Assembly (NCBI GenBank): GCA_011523845.1
Contig: WTFV01000204.1
Span: 1-64,000 of the forward strand
Length of the DNA: 64,000 nucleotides
Origin: Acidobacteriota bacterium
GTDB taxonomy: Bacteria; Acidobacteriota; Vicinamibacteria; Vicinamibacterales; UBA8438
Reading direction: 5' to 3'
Shown: positions 52,103 through 62,485 of the stretch, piece by piece
How positions within the stretch are numbered: position 1 is the stretch's first letter
Layout of the letters: every line of letters starts with the position of its first letter
Translations under genes and position numbers: made by a program
Notes under the pieces: model-generated
Seen by the model: only the letters and a program-made list of their open reading frames with translations
Told to the model about the DNA's origin: nothing
Database searches by the model: none

Positions 52103-53110
52103 TCAGAACAGCTCGGTACGCCAGAGGTCGTGCAGGTGTACCAGGCCGAGCGGACGCCGGTCGTCGTCGACCACGATGAGCGACGTGATCCGCCGGCTCT
52201 CCATCCGGTTCAGGGCCTCCACGGCCAGCGCGCCGGGAGCGATGGTGACCGGGTCCGGCGTCATCAGATCGCGCGCCCTCCGTCCGGCCAGGCTCGACGC
52301 GCCGGCGAGATGACGCCGGAGATCGCCGTCGGTGATGATGCCCGCGACGCGCCCGGCGGTGTCGATGACGCACGCCATGCCGAAGCCGCCCGCGCTCATG
52401 GTGTCCACTACGGCCGCGGTGGGCTCGGACGGCGTTACGGTGGGCAGATCCGTCCCGGTGTGCATGAGCCGGTCGACGCGCAGCAGCCGCTTGCCCAACT
52501 GTCCGCCCGGATGCAGGTGGGCAAAGTCCTCCTCGCGGAATCCCTTGCCGACGAGAAGCGCCATCGCCAGGGCGTCGCCGAGCGCCAGCGCGGCGGTGGT
52601 GCTGGCCGTCGGCGCCAGGTTGAGCGGACAGGCCTCGCTGCGCACGCCGCAGTCGAGGGTCGCGTCGGCGGCCTCTCCCAGCGTGCTGGCGGGCGCGCCG
52701 GTCAAGGCGATCAGGCGGGCGCCCAGCCGGCGGATGGTCTCGATCAGCCGCAGGATCTCGGGCGTCTCGCCGCTCTGCGACAGGCCGACCACCACGTCGC
52801 TCGGCTGGATGGCGCCGAGGTCGCCGTGGACGGCCTCCGCGGGATGGATGAAGTAGGACGCCGTGCCGGTGCTCGAGAGCGTCGCCGCCAGCTTCCGGGC
52901 GATGATGCCCGACTTGCCCATGCCGGTGGCGATCACTCGGCCCCGGCACTCGAGCAGCAGGCCGAGGGCGGCATCGAACCGGTGGTCGAGGCGGTCGGCG
53001 AGCGCCTCGACCGCCTCGGCCTCGATGCGCAGCACGCGGCGGGCCAGATCGAGGCTGGCGCTGCCCGGATCCTGCGGCCGGACCGTGACCGTTCGCGAAC
53101 CGGCGGCCAC
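52103..53110 (-). CDS. kdsD: Arabinose-5-phosphate isomerase KdsD
   Basis: Makes D-arabinose 5-phosphate, the KDO precursor, from ribulose 5-phosphate. The product has 335 residues: an N-terminal SIS domain (GMGKSGIIARKLAATLSSTG, HPAEAVHGDLGAI, VVGLSQSGETPEI), the conserved HLHPGGQLGKRLL, and a CBS pair at about 210-330. GTG 53110 begins 1 bp after the kdsA stop. It supplies substrate to kdsA next door. Confidence 0.96.
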   Translation of the reverse strand: MAAGSRTVTVRPQDPGSASLDLARRVLRIEAEAVEALADRLDHRFDAALGLLLECRGRVIATGMGKSGIIARKLAATLSSTGTASYFIHPAEAVHGDLGAIQPSDVVVGLSQSGETPEILRLIETIRRLGARLIALTGAPASTLGEAADATLDCGVRSEACPLNLAPTASTTAALALGDALAMALLVGKGFREEDFAHLHPGGQLGKRLLRVDRLMHTGTDLPTVTPSEPTAAVVDTMSAGGFGMACVIDTAGRVAGIITDGDLRRHLAGASSLAGRRARDLMTPDPVTIAPGALAVEALNRMESRRITSLIVVDDDRRPLGLVHLHDLWRTELF

Positions 53111-53111
53111 C

Positions 53112-53954
53112 TCAGGTGGCCTCCGCCGCGACGGTGAACGGATGGGCCGCCTGCCGGATGGCCAGCAGGCGCCGCAGCAGCGGTTCGAGCCGGGCGAGGG
53201 GCAGGGCGTTCCGACCGTCGCTCCGGGCCGCCGCCGGGCGCTCGTGCACCTCGAAGAACACGGCGTCGACACCCGCCGCCACCCCGGCGGCGGCGAGCGG
53301 TTCGATGAACTCGGCCCGGCCGCCGGTGACCCCGTCGCCTGCGCCGGGAAGCTGCAGGCTGTGGGTGACGTCGTACACGACCGGATAGCGCATCGATCGC
53401 AACTGCGGAAACGCGCGCATGTCCACGACCAGGTCGTGGTAGCCGTGCGTGGTCCCGCGCTCGGTGACGAGCACCCGCTGATTGCCCCCGGCCGTCGCCT
53501 TGGCGATCACGTGCCGCATGTCCAGCGGCGCGAGGAACTGCCCCTTCTTGAGGTTGACCGCCCGCCCGGTGGCGGCGGCCGAGACGATCAGGTCGGTCTG
53601 ACGACACAGGAAGGCCGGAATCTGGAGGATGTCGGCGACATCGGCGACCGGGGCGGTCTGCGACGGCTCGTGGACGTCGGTCAGGATGGGACAGCCGAGG
53701 CGCTGCTTGATCGACGCGAGGACGTCGAGCCCCCGGGTGAGGCCCGGACCGCGGAACGACGACAGGGAGGTGCGGTTCGCCTTGTCGAACGAGGCCTTGA
53801 ACACGAACGGTATCCGGACCCGGGCCGAGATGTCGCGGACCGCCTCGGCCAGCTCCTCGGCGTGGCCGGCGCTCTCGATGACGCACGGACCCGCTATCAG
53901 CGCCAGCGGGTGGCGGGCGCCGAAGTGCACGTCACCGACGGAAACGGTCCGCAC
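53112..53954 (-). CDS. kdsA: KDO-8-phosphate synthase, metal-dependent type
   Basis: Condenses PEP with arabinose 5-phosphate. The 280-residue product has PLALIAGPCVIESAGHAEEL (split), FVFKASFDKANRTSLSSFRGPG (split) and QTDLIVSAAATGRAVNLKKGQFL. Cys24 of GPCVIES marks the metal-dependent class (Asn in the E. coli enzyme); His in VTHSLQLPG, Glu in FFEVHERP and Asp in ARSDGRNALP fit the other ligands. The start is GTG 53954, 6 nt after a TATAAT box, so the mRNA may be leaderless. Confidence 0.97.
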   Translation of the reverse strand: MRTVSVGDVHFGARHPLALIAGPCVIESAGHAEELAEAVRDISARVRIPFVFKASFDKANRTSLSSFRGPGLTRGLDVLASIKQRLGCPILTDVHEPSQTAPVADVADILQIPAFLCRQTDLIVSAAATGRAVNLKKGQFLAPLDMRHVIAKATAGGNQRVLVTERGTTHGYHDLVVDMRAFPQLRSMRYPVVYDVTHSLQLPGAGDGVTGGRAEFIEPLAAAGVAAGVDAVFFEVHERPAAARSDGRNALPLARLEPLLRRLLAIRQAAHPFTVAAEAT

Positions 53955-53960
53955 CGATCG

Positions 53961-53966
53961 ATTATA
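53961..53966 (-). promoter_or_regulatory. -10 box (TATAAT) of kdsA, leaderless geometry
   Basis: Consensus TATAAT on the minus strand, then CGATCG and the GTG start. Transcription starting about 7 nt after the box would begin at the GTG itself. The same TATAAT-N6-GTG arrangement precedes the GHMP kinase. Confidence 0.65.
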
Positions 53967-54029
53967 GAGGCGGCGATGCCTGCGAACGCCTCGCGTGCGG
54001 CCGGGAGGCGCAGGGGGCGCGGCGCCGCA

Positions 54030-55691
54030 TCAGGCGAGCGACTCGGCCGCGGCCTTCGCCGAGAGCCGGTGCCGGTAGGTCGCGCCGACGAAGCGGGTGA
54101 AGAGGGGGTGCGGCGCCAGAGGCTTCGACTGGAACTCCGGATGGAACTGCACGGCGACGAACCAGGGGTGGCCGGGGAGCTCGATGGCCTCGACGAACTT
54201 CCCGTCGGGCGACCGGCCGGAAATCACCATCCCCCCCTCGGTCAACGCCGTCTCGTAGGCCCGGTTGAACTCGTAGCGGTGACGGTGCCGCTCGGAGATG
54301 GCGTTCTTTCCGTAGGCTTCGTACAGCGCCGTGCCGGGCGTCAGGTCGCAGGGGTAGCTGCCGAGTCGCATGGTACCGCCGAGGTCGTCGACGCCGAGCA
54401 GATCCCGCAGCTTGTAGATGATCTTGTGCGGCGCCTCGGGATTGCATTCCGTCGAGTCGGCGTCCTCGAGTCCGCAGACGTGCCGGGCGAACTCGACCGC
54501 GGCCCATTGGAAGCCGTAGCAGATGCCGAAGTAGGGGATTCGGCGCCTGCGGGCAACCTCGGCGGCCCGCAGCATGCCGCGGCTGCCGCGGTCTCCGAAG
54601 CCGCCGGGCACCAGTATCCCGTCGGCGTCGCCGAGCGCCGCGTCGTCCCCGGACTCCAGCGCCTCGGCCTCGACCCACTCGATCCGCACGTTCAACTGGT
54701 GCGCGAACCCGGCGTGGGACAGGGCTTCGTTGAGGCTCTTGTAGGAGTCCTCGTAACCGACGTACTTGCCTACGACGTGGACGGTGACGTCGTCGGTGGG
54801 GTTGCGGATGCGCTCGACCAGCTCCTCCCACGCCTCCATCCGCCGCCGCGTGGTCGAGGGCAGGCCCAGGCGCTTGAGGACGATGCGATCGACGCCCTCC
54901 CCCGAGAGCACCAGGGGCACCTCGTAGATGCTGTCCACGTCCCTGGCGGTGATGACGGCTTCCTCGTCGACGTCGCAGAAGAGCGCGATCTTGCGGCGCA
55001 GGTCCTGCGGAAGCGCCCGATCGGTACGGCACAGCAGCATGTCGGGCTGGATGCCGACGGAGCGCAGGTCGCGGACGCTGTGCTGGGTCGGCTTGGTCTT
55101 GAGCTCGCCGGCCGCGCCGATGAAGGGGACCAGGGTCAGGTGGATGTAGAGGGTGTTCTCCCGTCCGAGGTCCTGTCGCAACTGGCGGATGGCTTCCAGG
55201 TACGGCTGGCTCTCGATGTCGCCGACGGTGCCGCCGACCTCGATCAGCACGATGTCGATGCCGCCCTGCCGGGCGACGGTCTGCATGCTGTCCTTGATCT
55301 CGTTGGTGATGTGGGGGATGACCTGGACGGTCCGGCCCAGGTAGTCTCCCCGGCGCTCCTTCTGAATCACCGACAGGTAGATCTTGCCGGTCGTCCAGTT
55401 GTGGTTGCGGGTCGTCACCGTGCTCGTGAAGCGCTCGTAGTGCCCGAGGTCGAGATCGGTCTCGGCGCCGTCGGTCGTGACGTACACCTCCCCGTGCTGG
55501 TACGGGCTCATCGTTCCGGGATCCACGTTCACGTAGGGATCGAACTTCTGCAGCGTGACTCGGTATCCGTGCCCTTCGAGCAGCGCCCCGATGGAGGCGG
55601 CGGCCAGCCCCTTGCCGAGCGAGGAGACGACGCCGCCGGTGATGAAGATGTACTTGACGGGTTGAGAAGTCGGGTCTGCGCGATCAATCAT
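54030..55691 (-). CDS. pyrG: CTP synthase
   Basis: Aminates UTP to CTP with glutamine. The 553-residue product has the synthetase domain (KYIFITGGVVSSLGKGLAAAS, KFDPYVNVDPGTMSPYQHGE split, GTVGDIESQPYLEAIRQLR) and the C-terminal glutamine amidotransferase domain with the nucleophile Cys in FGICYGFQW and HPEFQSKPLAPHPLF. CTP is also the substrate of the neighbouring kdsB, whose stop codon overlaps the pyrG start. Confidence 0.98.
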   Translation of the reverse strand: MIDRADPTSQPVKYIFITGGVVSSLGKGLAAASIGALLEGHGYRVTLQKFDPYVNVDPGTMSPYQHGEVYVTTDGAETDLDLGHYERFTSTVTTRNHNWTTGKIYLSVIQKERRGDYLGRTVQVIPHITNEIKDSMQTVARQGGIDIVLIEVGGTVGDIESQPYLEAIRQLRQDLGRENTLYIHLTLVPFIGAAGELKTKPTQHSVRDLRSVGIQPDMLLCRTDRALPQDLRRKIALFCDVDEEAVITARDVDSIYEVPLVLSGEGVDRIVLKRLGLPSTTRRRMEAWEELVERIRNPTDDVTVHVVGKYVGYEDSYKSLNEALSHAGFAHQLNVRIEWVEAEALESGDDAALGDADGILVPGGFGDRGSRGMLRAAEVARRRRIPYFGICYGFQWAAVEFARHVCGLEDADSTECNPEAPHKIIYKLRDLLGVDDLGGTMRLGSYPCDLTPGTALYEAYGKNAISERHRHRYEFNRAYETALTEGGMVISGRSPDGKFVEAIELPGHPWFVAVQFHPEFQSKPLAPHPLFTRFVGATYRHRLSAKAAAESLA

Positions 55692-56476
55692 TCGCGTGCT
55701 CTGGTGGCGACCAGATGACGGACCCGTTCGAGGTCGGCGGGCGTGTCGACGCCCAATGGGGCCTCGTCAACGGCAATGGTTCCAATCCGGTAGCCCGATT
55801 CGAGGGCGCGGAGTTGCTCGAGTCGCTCCAGCCGCTCGAGCGGGGTCGGCGGAATCTCCGCCAGCTCGAGGAGGCACTTGCGACGGTAGGCGTACAGACC
55901 GACGTGACGGTCGCCGAGCGCCGTGCGCGGCGGCGTCGCGTCGCGCGCGTGAGGTATCGGCGCGCGGGAGAAGTACAGCGCGTCGCCCCGGGTGTCGACG
56001 ACCACCTTGACCACGTGCGGGTCCGACAGCATGGCCGCGTCGGTGATCGGGCAGCGCACGGTGGCTATCGCGAGGGTCGGATCGGCTGCGAGCGTCGCGA
56101 CGACCGCCTGGATGAGAGTGGACGGAACGAGCGGCTCGTCGCCCTGGACGTTGACGATGATCTCGCTGGTCAGCCGGCGCGCGACCTCGCCGAGCCGGTC
56201 GCTGCCCGTTGGATGATCGGCACGCGTGAGCCGGGCTTCTCCGCCGAACGCGGCCACCGCATCGGCGATGCGGACGTCGTCGGTGGCGACCAGGACGCGC
56301 TGTACGCCCGGCGCCCCGATTGCACGGCGGTGCACGTGCTCGATCATCGGCCGCCCGGCGATGTCGAGCAGCGGCTTGCCCGGAAGCCGGGTCGAGCCGT
56401 AACGCGCGGGGATGACGACCGTGACGGAGGGGAAGGGGGCGGGCGCGCGCGCTGCGGCCGGAACGGCAGGGTGCAC
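55688..56476 (-). CDS. kdsB: CMP-KDO synthetase
   Basis: Activates KDO with CTP for lipid A inner-core assembly. The 262-residue product has VVIPARYGSTRLPGKPLLDIAG with MIEHVHRRA after it, VATDDVRIADAV, HPTGSDRLGEVAR, NVQGDEPLVPS and the final EAPLGVDTPADLERV. The conserved region starts about 22 residues after GTG 56476; GTG 56494 is a possible longer start. It sits directly upstream of pyrG on the same strand. Confidence 0.95.
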   Translation of the reverse strand: MHPAVPAAARAPAPFPSVTVVIPARYGSTRLPGKPLLDIAGRPMIEHVHRRAIGAPGVQRVLVATDDVRIADAVAAFGGEARLTRADHPTGSDRLGEVARRLTSEIIVNVQGDEPLVPSTLIQAVVATLAADPTLAIATVRCPITDAAMLSDPHVVKVVVDTRGDALYFSRAPIPHARDATPPRTALGDRHVGLYAYRRKCLLELAEIPPTPLERLERLEQLRALESGYRIGTIAVDEAPLGVDTPADLERVRHLVATRARE

Positions 56477-56512
56477 GGCGAATGTTACCACGGCGCCCGG
56501 CGATTCCGTGCG

Positions 56513-56549
56513 GCCGTACCGCGGCGCAACGGCAGCGCCGCGGTACGGC
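56513..56549. repeat. Perfect 15-bp inverted repeat between kdsB and 56593
   Basis: Arms GCCGTACCGCGGCGC (56513-56527) and GCGCCGCGGTACGGC (56535-56549) are exact reverse complements with a 7-nt loop. It lies between the divergent kdsB and the PilP/GspC-like gene. There is no T-run on either side, so it is not an ordinary terminator. It could be a hairpin in a leader RNA, an operator or a mobile palindrome. Confidence 0.85.
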
Positions 56550-56592
56550 GACAGCCTGCGGCGCAGAACGGCGTAGACTGTTGGTCGAGCCG

Positions 56593-57138
56593 ATGTCTGC
56601 GCCACGTATTGCACTGGTCGCCGCCGGCGGCGCCCTCGTGGCGGCGTGGCTGGCCGCGGCGACCACGGCGCCGGCCGGAGACGTCGGGGTGGCCGCGCCG
56701 CCGCCTGCGGCCGCGGTCGCCGGCGAAGGGACGCAGCCCGCCGCCGCCGCCGAGGAGCTGGCTGCGGACATGGAGCGCCTGCGGCAGCGTCGGGAGCAGA
56801 CGCCGGCGCTTCGCATGAGCGCTCGCAACCCCTTTTCTCTCGCGCCGCCGCCGCCGCCGCGTCCGGGGACGCTCGATCCGTCCGCCCCGTCCAGCGCGCC
56901 GGTCGCTTCGCGCAGGCCGCCCGCGAGCCGGCTTGCCGTCGAGCTGATCGGCATCGCGATGGAGGACCCGGAGGCCGGCTCCGGGGGGACGGGCATTCTG
57001 ACCACCCCCGGCGGGGACGTGCTGCTGGTTCGCACGGGAGATCGCGTGCCCGGCGGATACCGCGTCGACGCCGTCGGGCCCTCCAGCGTGACCCTCGTCG
57101 ACGGGGGCGGGGCGCGCCATGTTCTCGCCCTCCCGTAG
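56593..57138 (+). CDS. PilP/GspC-like periplasmic protein
   Basis: A 181-residue bitopic or exported protein: hydrophobic N-terminus (ALVAAGGALVAAWLAAATTA), an Ala/Pro-rich linker containing ARNPFSLAPPPPPRPG, and a C-terminal small beta domain (LAVELIGIAMEDPEAG, TGDRVPGGYRVDAVGPSSVTLVDGGGARHVL split at DAVGPSS) of the HR/PilP type found in GspC and PilP. It stands alone between kdsB and serA. It might partner the TPR-secretin at 28782-30623, but this is a guess from the domain type. Confidence 0.6.
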   Translation: MSAPRIALVAAGGALVAAWLAAATTAPAGDVGVAAPPPAAAVAGEGTQPAAAAEELAADMERLRQRREQTPALRMSARNPFSLAPPPPPRPGTLDPSAPSSAPVASRRPPASRLAVELIGIAMEDPEAGSGGTGILTTPGGDVLLVRTGDRVPGGYRVDAVGPSSVTLVDGGGARHVLALP

Positions 57139-57162
57139 CCGGCCCGTTAACCGGCGGTACGT

Positions 57163-58773
57163 TCAGAGCCGTATCAGGCCCGCCGATTCGACCGCGGCGA
57201 TGCCGCGGATCTCCTCCAGCACGCCCTGGCTCACGTCGGGTGCCGTCCGGTCGCCCGCTTCCACCTGGTGGCTGCGCGACCCCACGCGCACCACGCCGAC
57301 CGCGCCGCCCGCTCCGCGTCCGAGCGCGAACGTGGCGATGTTGATGCCGTGGCGGCCGAGAACCGAGCCGACCTCCCCGATTACCCCGGGCTGGTCGCGG
57401 TTGCGGATCACGATGAGGGCGCCCTCGAGGGGCGCCTCGACCTCCACGCCGTCGAGCCGCACCAGACGCGGTTGTTCCGGCTCGAACACGGCCCCCTCGG
57501 CCCACAGCTCGCCGTCGCCGGTGTGCAGCTTGAGAGATACCAGGCTGGTGAAGTTCCGCGGGCGCGAGCTGCGCGACTCGATGATTTCCAGCCCGCGCTG
57601 CTCGGCCGCCGTGCGCGCGTTGACGAGCGTGACGGTCTGCGACAGCACCTGCCCCAGCAGACCGACCAGGGTGGAGCTGACCAGCATCTCGTGCGGCTCG
57701 TCGGCGAGCTTCCCGTAGTAGCGCAGGCCGACCCCCGCGACGGGACTCTGCGCGAGCTGGCCGAGCAGGCTGCCCAGCCGTTCCGCCAGCACGAGGTACG
57801 GGCGCAGCGCCCGCAGCTCGTCGGGCGCGATGGAGGGATGGTTGACCGCGTTGCGGGCGAATCCCGACTGGAGGAACTCGCGAACGCCGGTGGCCGCCTC
57901 GAGACCGACGAGCTGCTGGGCCTCGGCGGTCGCTCCCGCGATGTGCGGTGTCGCGACGACCTGCGGCAGGCCGATCAGGGCGGTGTCCGGCGGCGGCTCC
58001 TGCCGGAAGACGTCGAGCGCCGCACCGGCCACGCGACCCGCCTCGATCGCCTCCGCCAACGCCGCCTCGTCCAGCAGATCGCCCCGCGCGGTATTGATGA
58101 TGCGTACGCCGGGGCGGCATCTGGACAGCCGCTTCGCGTCCAGCAACCCGCGGGTCGCCTCGGTCGACGGCAGGTGCAGGGTGATGAAGTCGGCCCGCTC
58201 GAGCAGCGTGTCCAGGGCGACCAGCTCGATTCCGAGGTCGTCCGCCATCTGAACCGCGATGAAGGGGTCGTGAGCGACCACCGGCATGTCGAACGCGAGC
58301 GCCCGCCGCACGACCTCGCGTCCGATGCGCCCGAGGCCCACCACGCCCAGCGTCTTCCCCCGCAGCTCGGCGCCGCGCAGGCTCTTCTTGCACCACCGTC
58401 CCCCCTTCATCTGGGCGTCGGCGAGGGCGACGGATCGCGCCGAGGCGAGCATCAGGGCGAATACGTGCTCGGCGACGCTGACGCTGTTGGCGCCCGGCGC
58501 GTTCAGGACGACGATGCCGCGCGCGCTCGCGGCCGCGATGTCGACGTTGTCGACGCCGGTTCCCGCGCGGGCGACGACGCGCAGGCCCGGCGCCGCCGCG
58601 ATCAGCTCGGCGGTGACGGTCGTGGCGCTGCGCACGATGAGCGCGTCGGCGTCGGAGAGATCGGCGCGCAGCTCGGCCGGAGAGCGGCCGTTGCGGGTGT
58701 CGACGGTCCATCCCTCGGCCTCGAGCAGCGAGACGGCGGCCGGGGGAAGCGGATCGGGAATCACGATCTTCAT
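57163..58773 (-). CDS. serA: D-3-phosphoglycerate dehydrogenase
   Basis: First step of serine synthesis. The 536-residue product is the long type: substrate-binding domain at 1-100, Rossmann domain with VGLGRIGREVVRRA and catalytic INTARGDLLDE, ALDVFRQEPP and TPHIAGATAEAQ, then the allosteric ASB domain (ESRSSRPRNFTSLVSLKLHT, split at FTSLV) and a C-terminal ACT domain (ALIVIRNRDQPGVIGEVGSVLGRHGINIA, split at GVIGEVG) for serine feedback. ATG 58773 is where family similarity begins. Confidence 0.97.
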   Translation of the reverse strand: MKIVIPDPLPPAAVSLLEAEGWTVDTRNGRSPAELRADLSDADALIVRSATTVTAELIAAAPGLRVVARAGTGVDNVDIAAASARGIVVLNAPGANSVSVAEHVFALMLASARSVALADAQMKGGRWCKKSLRGAELRGKTLGVVGLGRIGREVVRRALAFDMPVVAHDPFIAVQMADDLGIELVALDTLLERADFITLHLPSTEATRGLLDAKRLSRCRPGVRIINTARGDLLDEAALAEAIEAGRVAGAALDVFRQEPPPDTALIGLPQVVATPHIAGATAEAQQLVGLEAATGVREFLQSGFARNAVNHPSIAPDELRALRPYLVLAERLGSLLGQLAQSPVAGVGLRYYGKLADEPHEMLVSSTLVGLLGQVLSQTVTLVNARTAAEQRGLEIIESRSSRPRNFTSLVSLKLHTGDGELWAEGAVFEPEQPRLVRLDGVEVEAPLEGALIVIRNRDQPGVIGEVGSVLGRHGINIATFALGRGAGGAVGVVRVGSRSHQVEAGDRTAPDVSQGVLEEIRGIAAVESAGLIRL

Positions 58774-58814
58774 GGGTCCGGAGAAGGCTCGGGCCGAACG
58801 CGTGGCGCTGTTCC

Positions 58815-58822
58815 AGTATAAT
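58815..58822. promoter_or_regulatory. Overlapping divergent -10 boxes (AGTATAAT), serA/icd
   Basis: AGTATAAT reads TATAAT on the plus strand (58817-58822) and TATACT on the minus strand (58820-58815). The minus-strand box would start serA about 35 nt upstream of its ATG, and the plus-strand box would give icd a leader of about 200 nt. No good -35 box was seen. It is the second such shared box in the window. Confidence 0.55.
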
Positions 58823-58986
58823 GGCCGCCGAAGTTCACCGTGGTCGAGCACCGCGGAGAGGGCATCCGCACCAGGACGGTGCAAGGTGCTGGAACGGGCC
58901 GGACGATGCGGGTCGCCCTCGCCCGAGATGGCTTCATTCCACAGGGTTTTCCACGGTTTCTGTTGACGGATCCCAGCCACTTCTTC

Positions 58987-59004
58987 CCACGGGTCATCCC
59001 GTGG
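58987..59004 (+). promoter_or_regulatory. Hairpin in the icd leader
   Basis: A perfect 7-bp stem CCACGGG (58987-58993)/CCCGTGG (58998-59004) with a TCAT loop, ending 23 nt before the icd ATG. No T-run follows. The 254-bp serA-icd gap has no supported gene. Confidence 0.45.
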
Positions 59005-59027
59005 CCAGCGGGGTGAGACTGCGCACC

Positions 59028-60254
59028 ATGCCGGAATTCAAGACCCTCGTTCCCCCCACCGAAGGCACGGCCATCACGCGCGGGTCGGACGGTTCGCTGA
59101 TCGTGCCCGACGTTCCCGTCATTCCGTTCATCGAAGGCGACGGCATCGGCCGCGACATCTGGCGCGCGTCGGTACGGGTCTTCGACGCCGCGGTGAAGAA
59201 GACGTTCGGCGACCGGAAGCGCGTGGTCTGGTTCGAGGTGCTCGCCGGCGAGAAGGCCAGGGAGCGGACCGGGGAGTGGCTGCCGACCGACACGCTCGAG
59301 GCCGCGAGGGCGTACAGGGTGGCGATCAAGGGTCCGCTCACCACCCCCGTCGGCGGCGGCATCCGCAGCCTGAACGTGTCGATTCGGCAGTTGCTCGACC
59401 TCTACGCCTGCGTGCGCCCCGTGCGGTACTTCGCCGGCACGCCGTCGCCGGTCCGCCGTCCGGAGCAGATGGACGTCGTCATCTTCCGGGAGAACACCGA
59501 GGACGTCTACGCGGGGATCGAGTGGGAGCAGGGGTCGGCGCAGGCGGAGCAGCTCCTCGACTACCTGTCGACCACCTTCGGCAAGCGGATCCGGCGCGAT
59601 TCGGGCCTCGGCATCAAGCCGATCTCCATCACCGGCAGCAAGCGGCTGGTCCGCATGGCGATCCGGCATGCGATCGACAACGATCGCAGGAGCGTCACGC
59701 TCGTCCACAAGGGGAACATCATGAAGTTCACCGAGGGGGCGTTCCGGGACTGGGGCTACGAGGTGGCGAAGGAGGAGTTCGGCGACCGCACCGTGGGGGA
59801 ATGGGACGGCGATCCGGACGGCCGCATCGTGATGAAGGACCGTATCGCCGACAGCATGCTGCAGCAGATCCTGACGCGGACGGCCGAGTACGACGTCATC
59901 GCGACCACGAACCTCAACGGCGACTACCTGTCGGACGCGTGCGCGGCCCAGGTCGGCGGCCTCGGGCTCGCTCCGGGCGCCAACATCGGCGACGAGGTCG
60001 GGTTCTTCGAGGCGACCCACGGCACGGCCCCGAAGTACGCCGACAAGGACGTCATCAACCCGAGTTCGGTCATCCTGTCGGGCGCGATGATGTTCCGTTA
60101 CATCGGCTGGCGCGACGTTGCGTCCAGCATCGAGGAAGGCATCGAGCGCGCCATCCAGCAGAAGACCGTGACGTACGATCTGGAGCGTCTGATGGAGGGC
60201 GCCACGAAGCTGACGACGTCGGGGTTCGCCGACGCCGTCATCGCGAACATGTAG
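59028..60254 (+). CDS. icd: NADP-dependent isocitrate dehydrogenase
   Basis: Oxidises isocitrate to 2-oxoglutarate in the TCA cycle. The 408-residue product is the homodimeric E. coli-type enzyme: IPFIEGDGIGRDIW, GGGIRSLNVSIRQLLDLYACVRP (split; contains the phosphorylatable Ser of the family), FRENTEDVYAGIEW, VHKGNIMKFTEGAFRDWGYE, and ATHGTAPKYADKDVINPSS. ATG 59028 follows the leader hairpin; the frame's upstream extension has no similarity. First gene of the TCA run. Confidence 0.98.
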   Translation: MPEFKTLVPPTEGTAITRGSDGSLIVPDVPVIPFIEGDGIGRDIWRASVRVFDAAVKKTFGDRKRVVWFEVLAGEKARERTGEWLPTDTLEAARAYRVAIKGPLTTPVGGGIRSLNVSIRQLLDLYACVRPVRYFAGTPSPVRRPEQMDVVIFRENTEDVYAGIEWEQGSAQAEQLLDYLSTTFGKRIRRDSGLGIKPISITGSKRLVRMAIRHAIDNDRRSVTLVHKGNIMKFTEGAFRDWGYEVAKEEFGDRTVGEWDGDPDGRIVMKDRIADSMLQQILTRTAEYDVIATTNLNGDYLSDACAAQVGGLGLAPGANIGDEVGFFEATHGTAPKYADKDVINPSSVILSGAMMFRYIGWRDVASSIEEGIERAIQQKTVTYDLERLMEGATKLTTSGFADAVIANM

Positions 60255-60276
60255 CCAGAGTTGGAGCGGAGTCAGC

Positions 60277-61204
<928 letters not shown>

Positions 61205-61206
<2 letters not shown>

Positions 61207-61299
61207 GAGTGCGGGGCGCCGTTCCACGGCGCGGACTCCTGCAGGGTTGGTTGGGCGGCAAGCGGAGCCGCAGGCAACGTTTTTCGGGCTGGCAGCCCG
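61205..61299 (+). promoter_or_regulatory. Two hairpins in the mdh-sucC spacer
   Basis: Immediately at the mdh stop, AGGAGT (61205-61210) pairs with ACTCCT (61235-61240) around an inner perfect stem GCGCCGT (61216-61222)/ACGGCGC (61226-61232). A second stem CGGGCT/AGCCCG (61285-61299) follows a T5 run and ends 9 nt before the sucC GTG. The first lacks a T-run directly after it, so partial termination, RNA processing or control of sucC translation are all possible. Confidence 0.5.
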
Positions 61300-61308
61300 C
61301 CGACGATC

Positions 61309-62469
<1,161 letters not shown>

Positions 62470-62485
62470 TTGCCGGGGTGGAACC

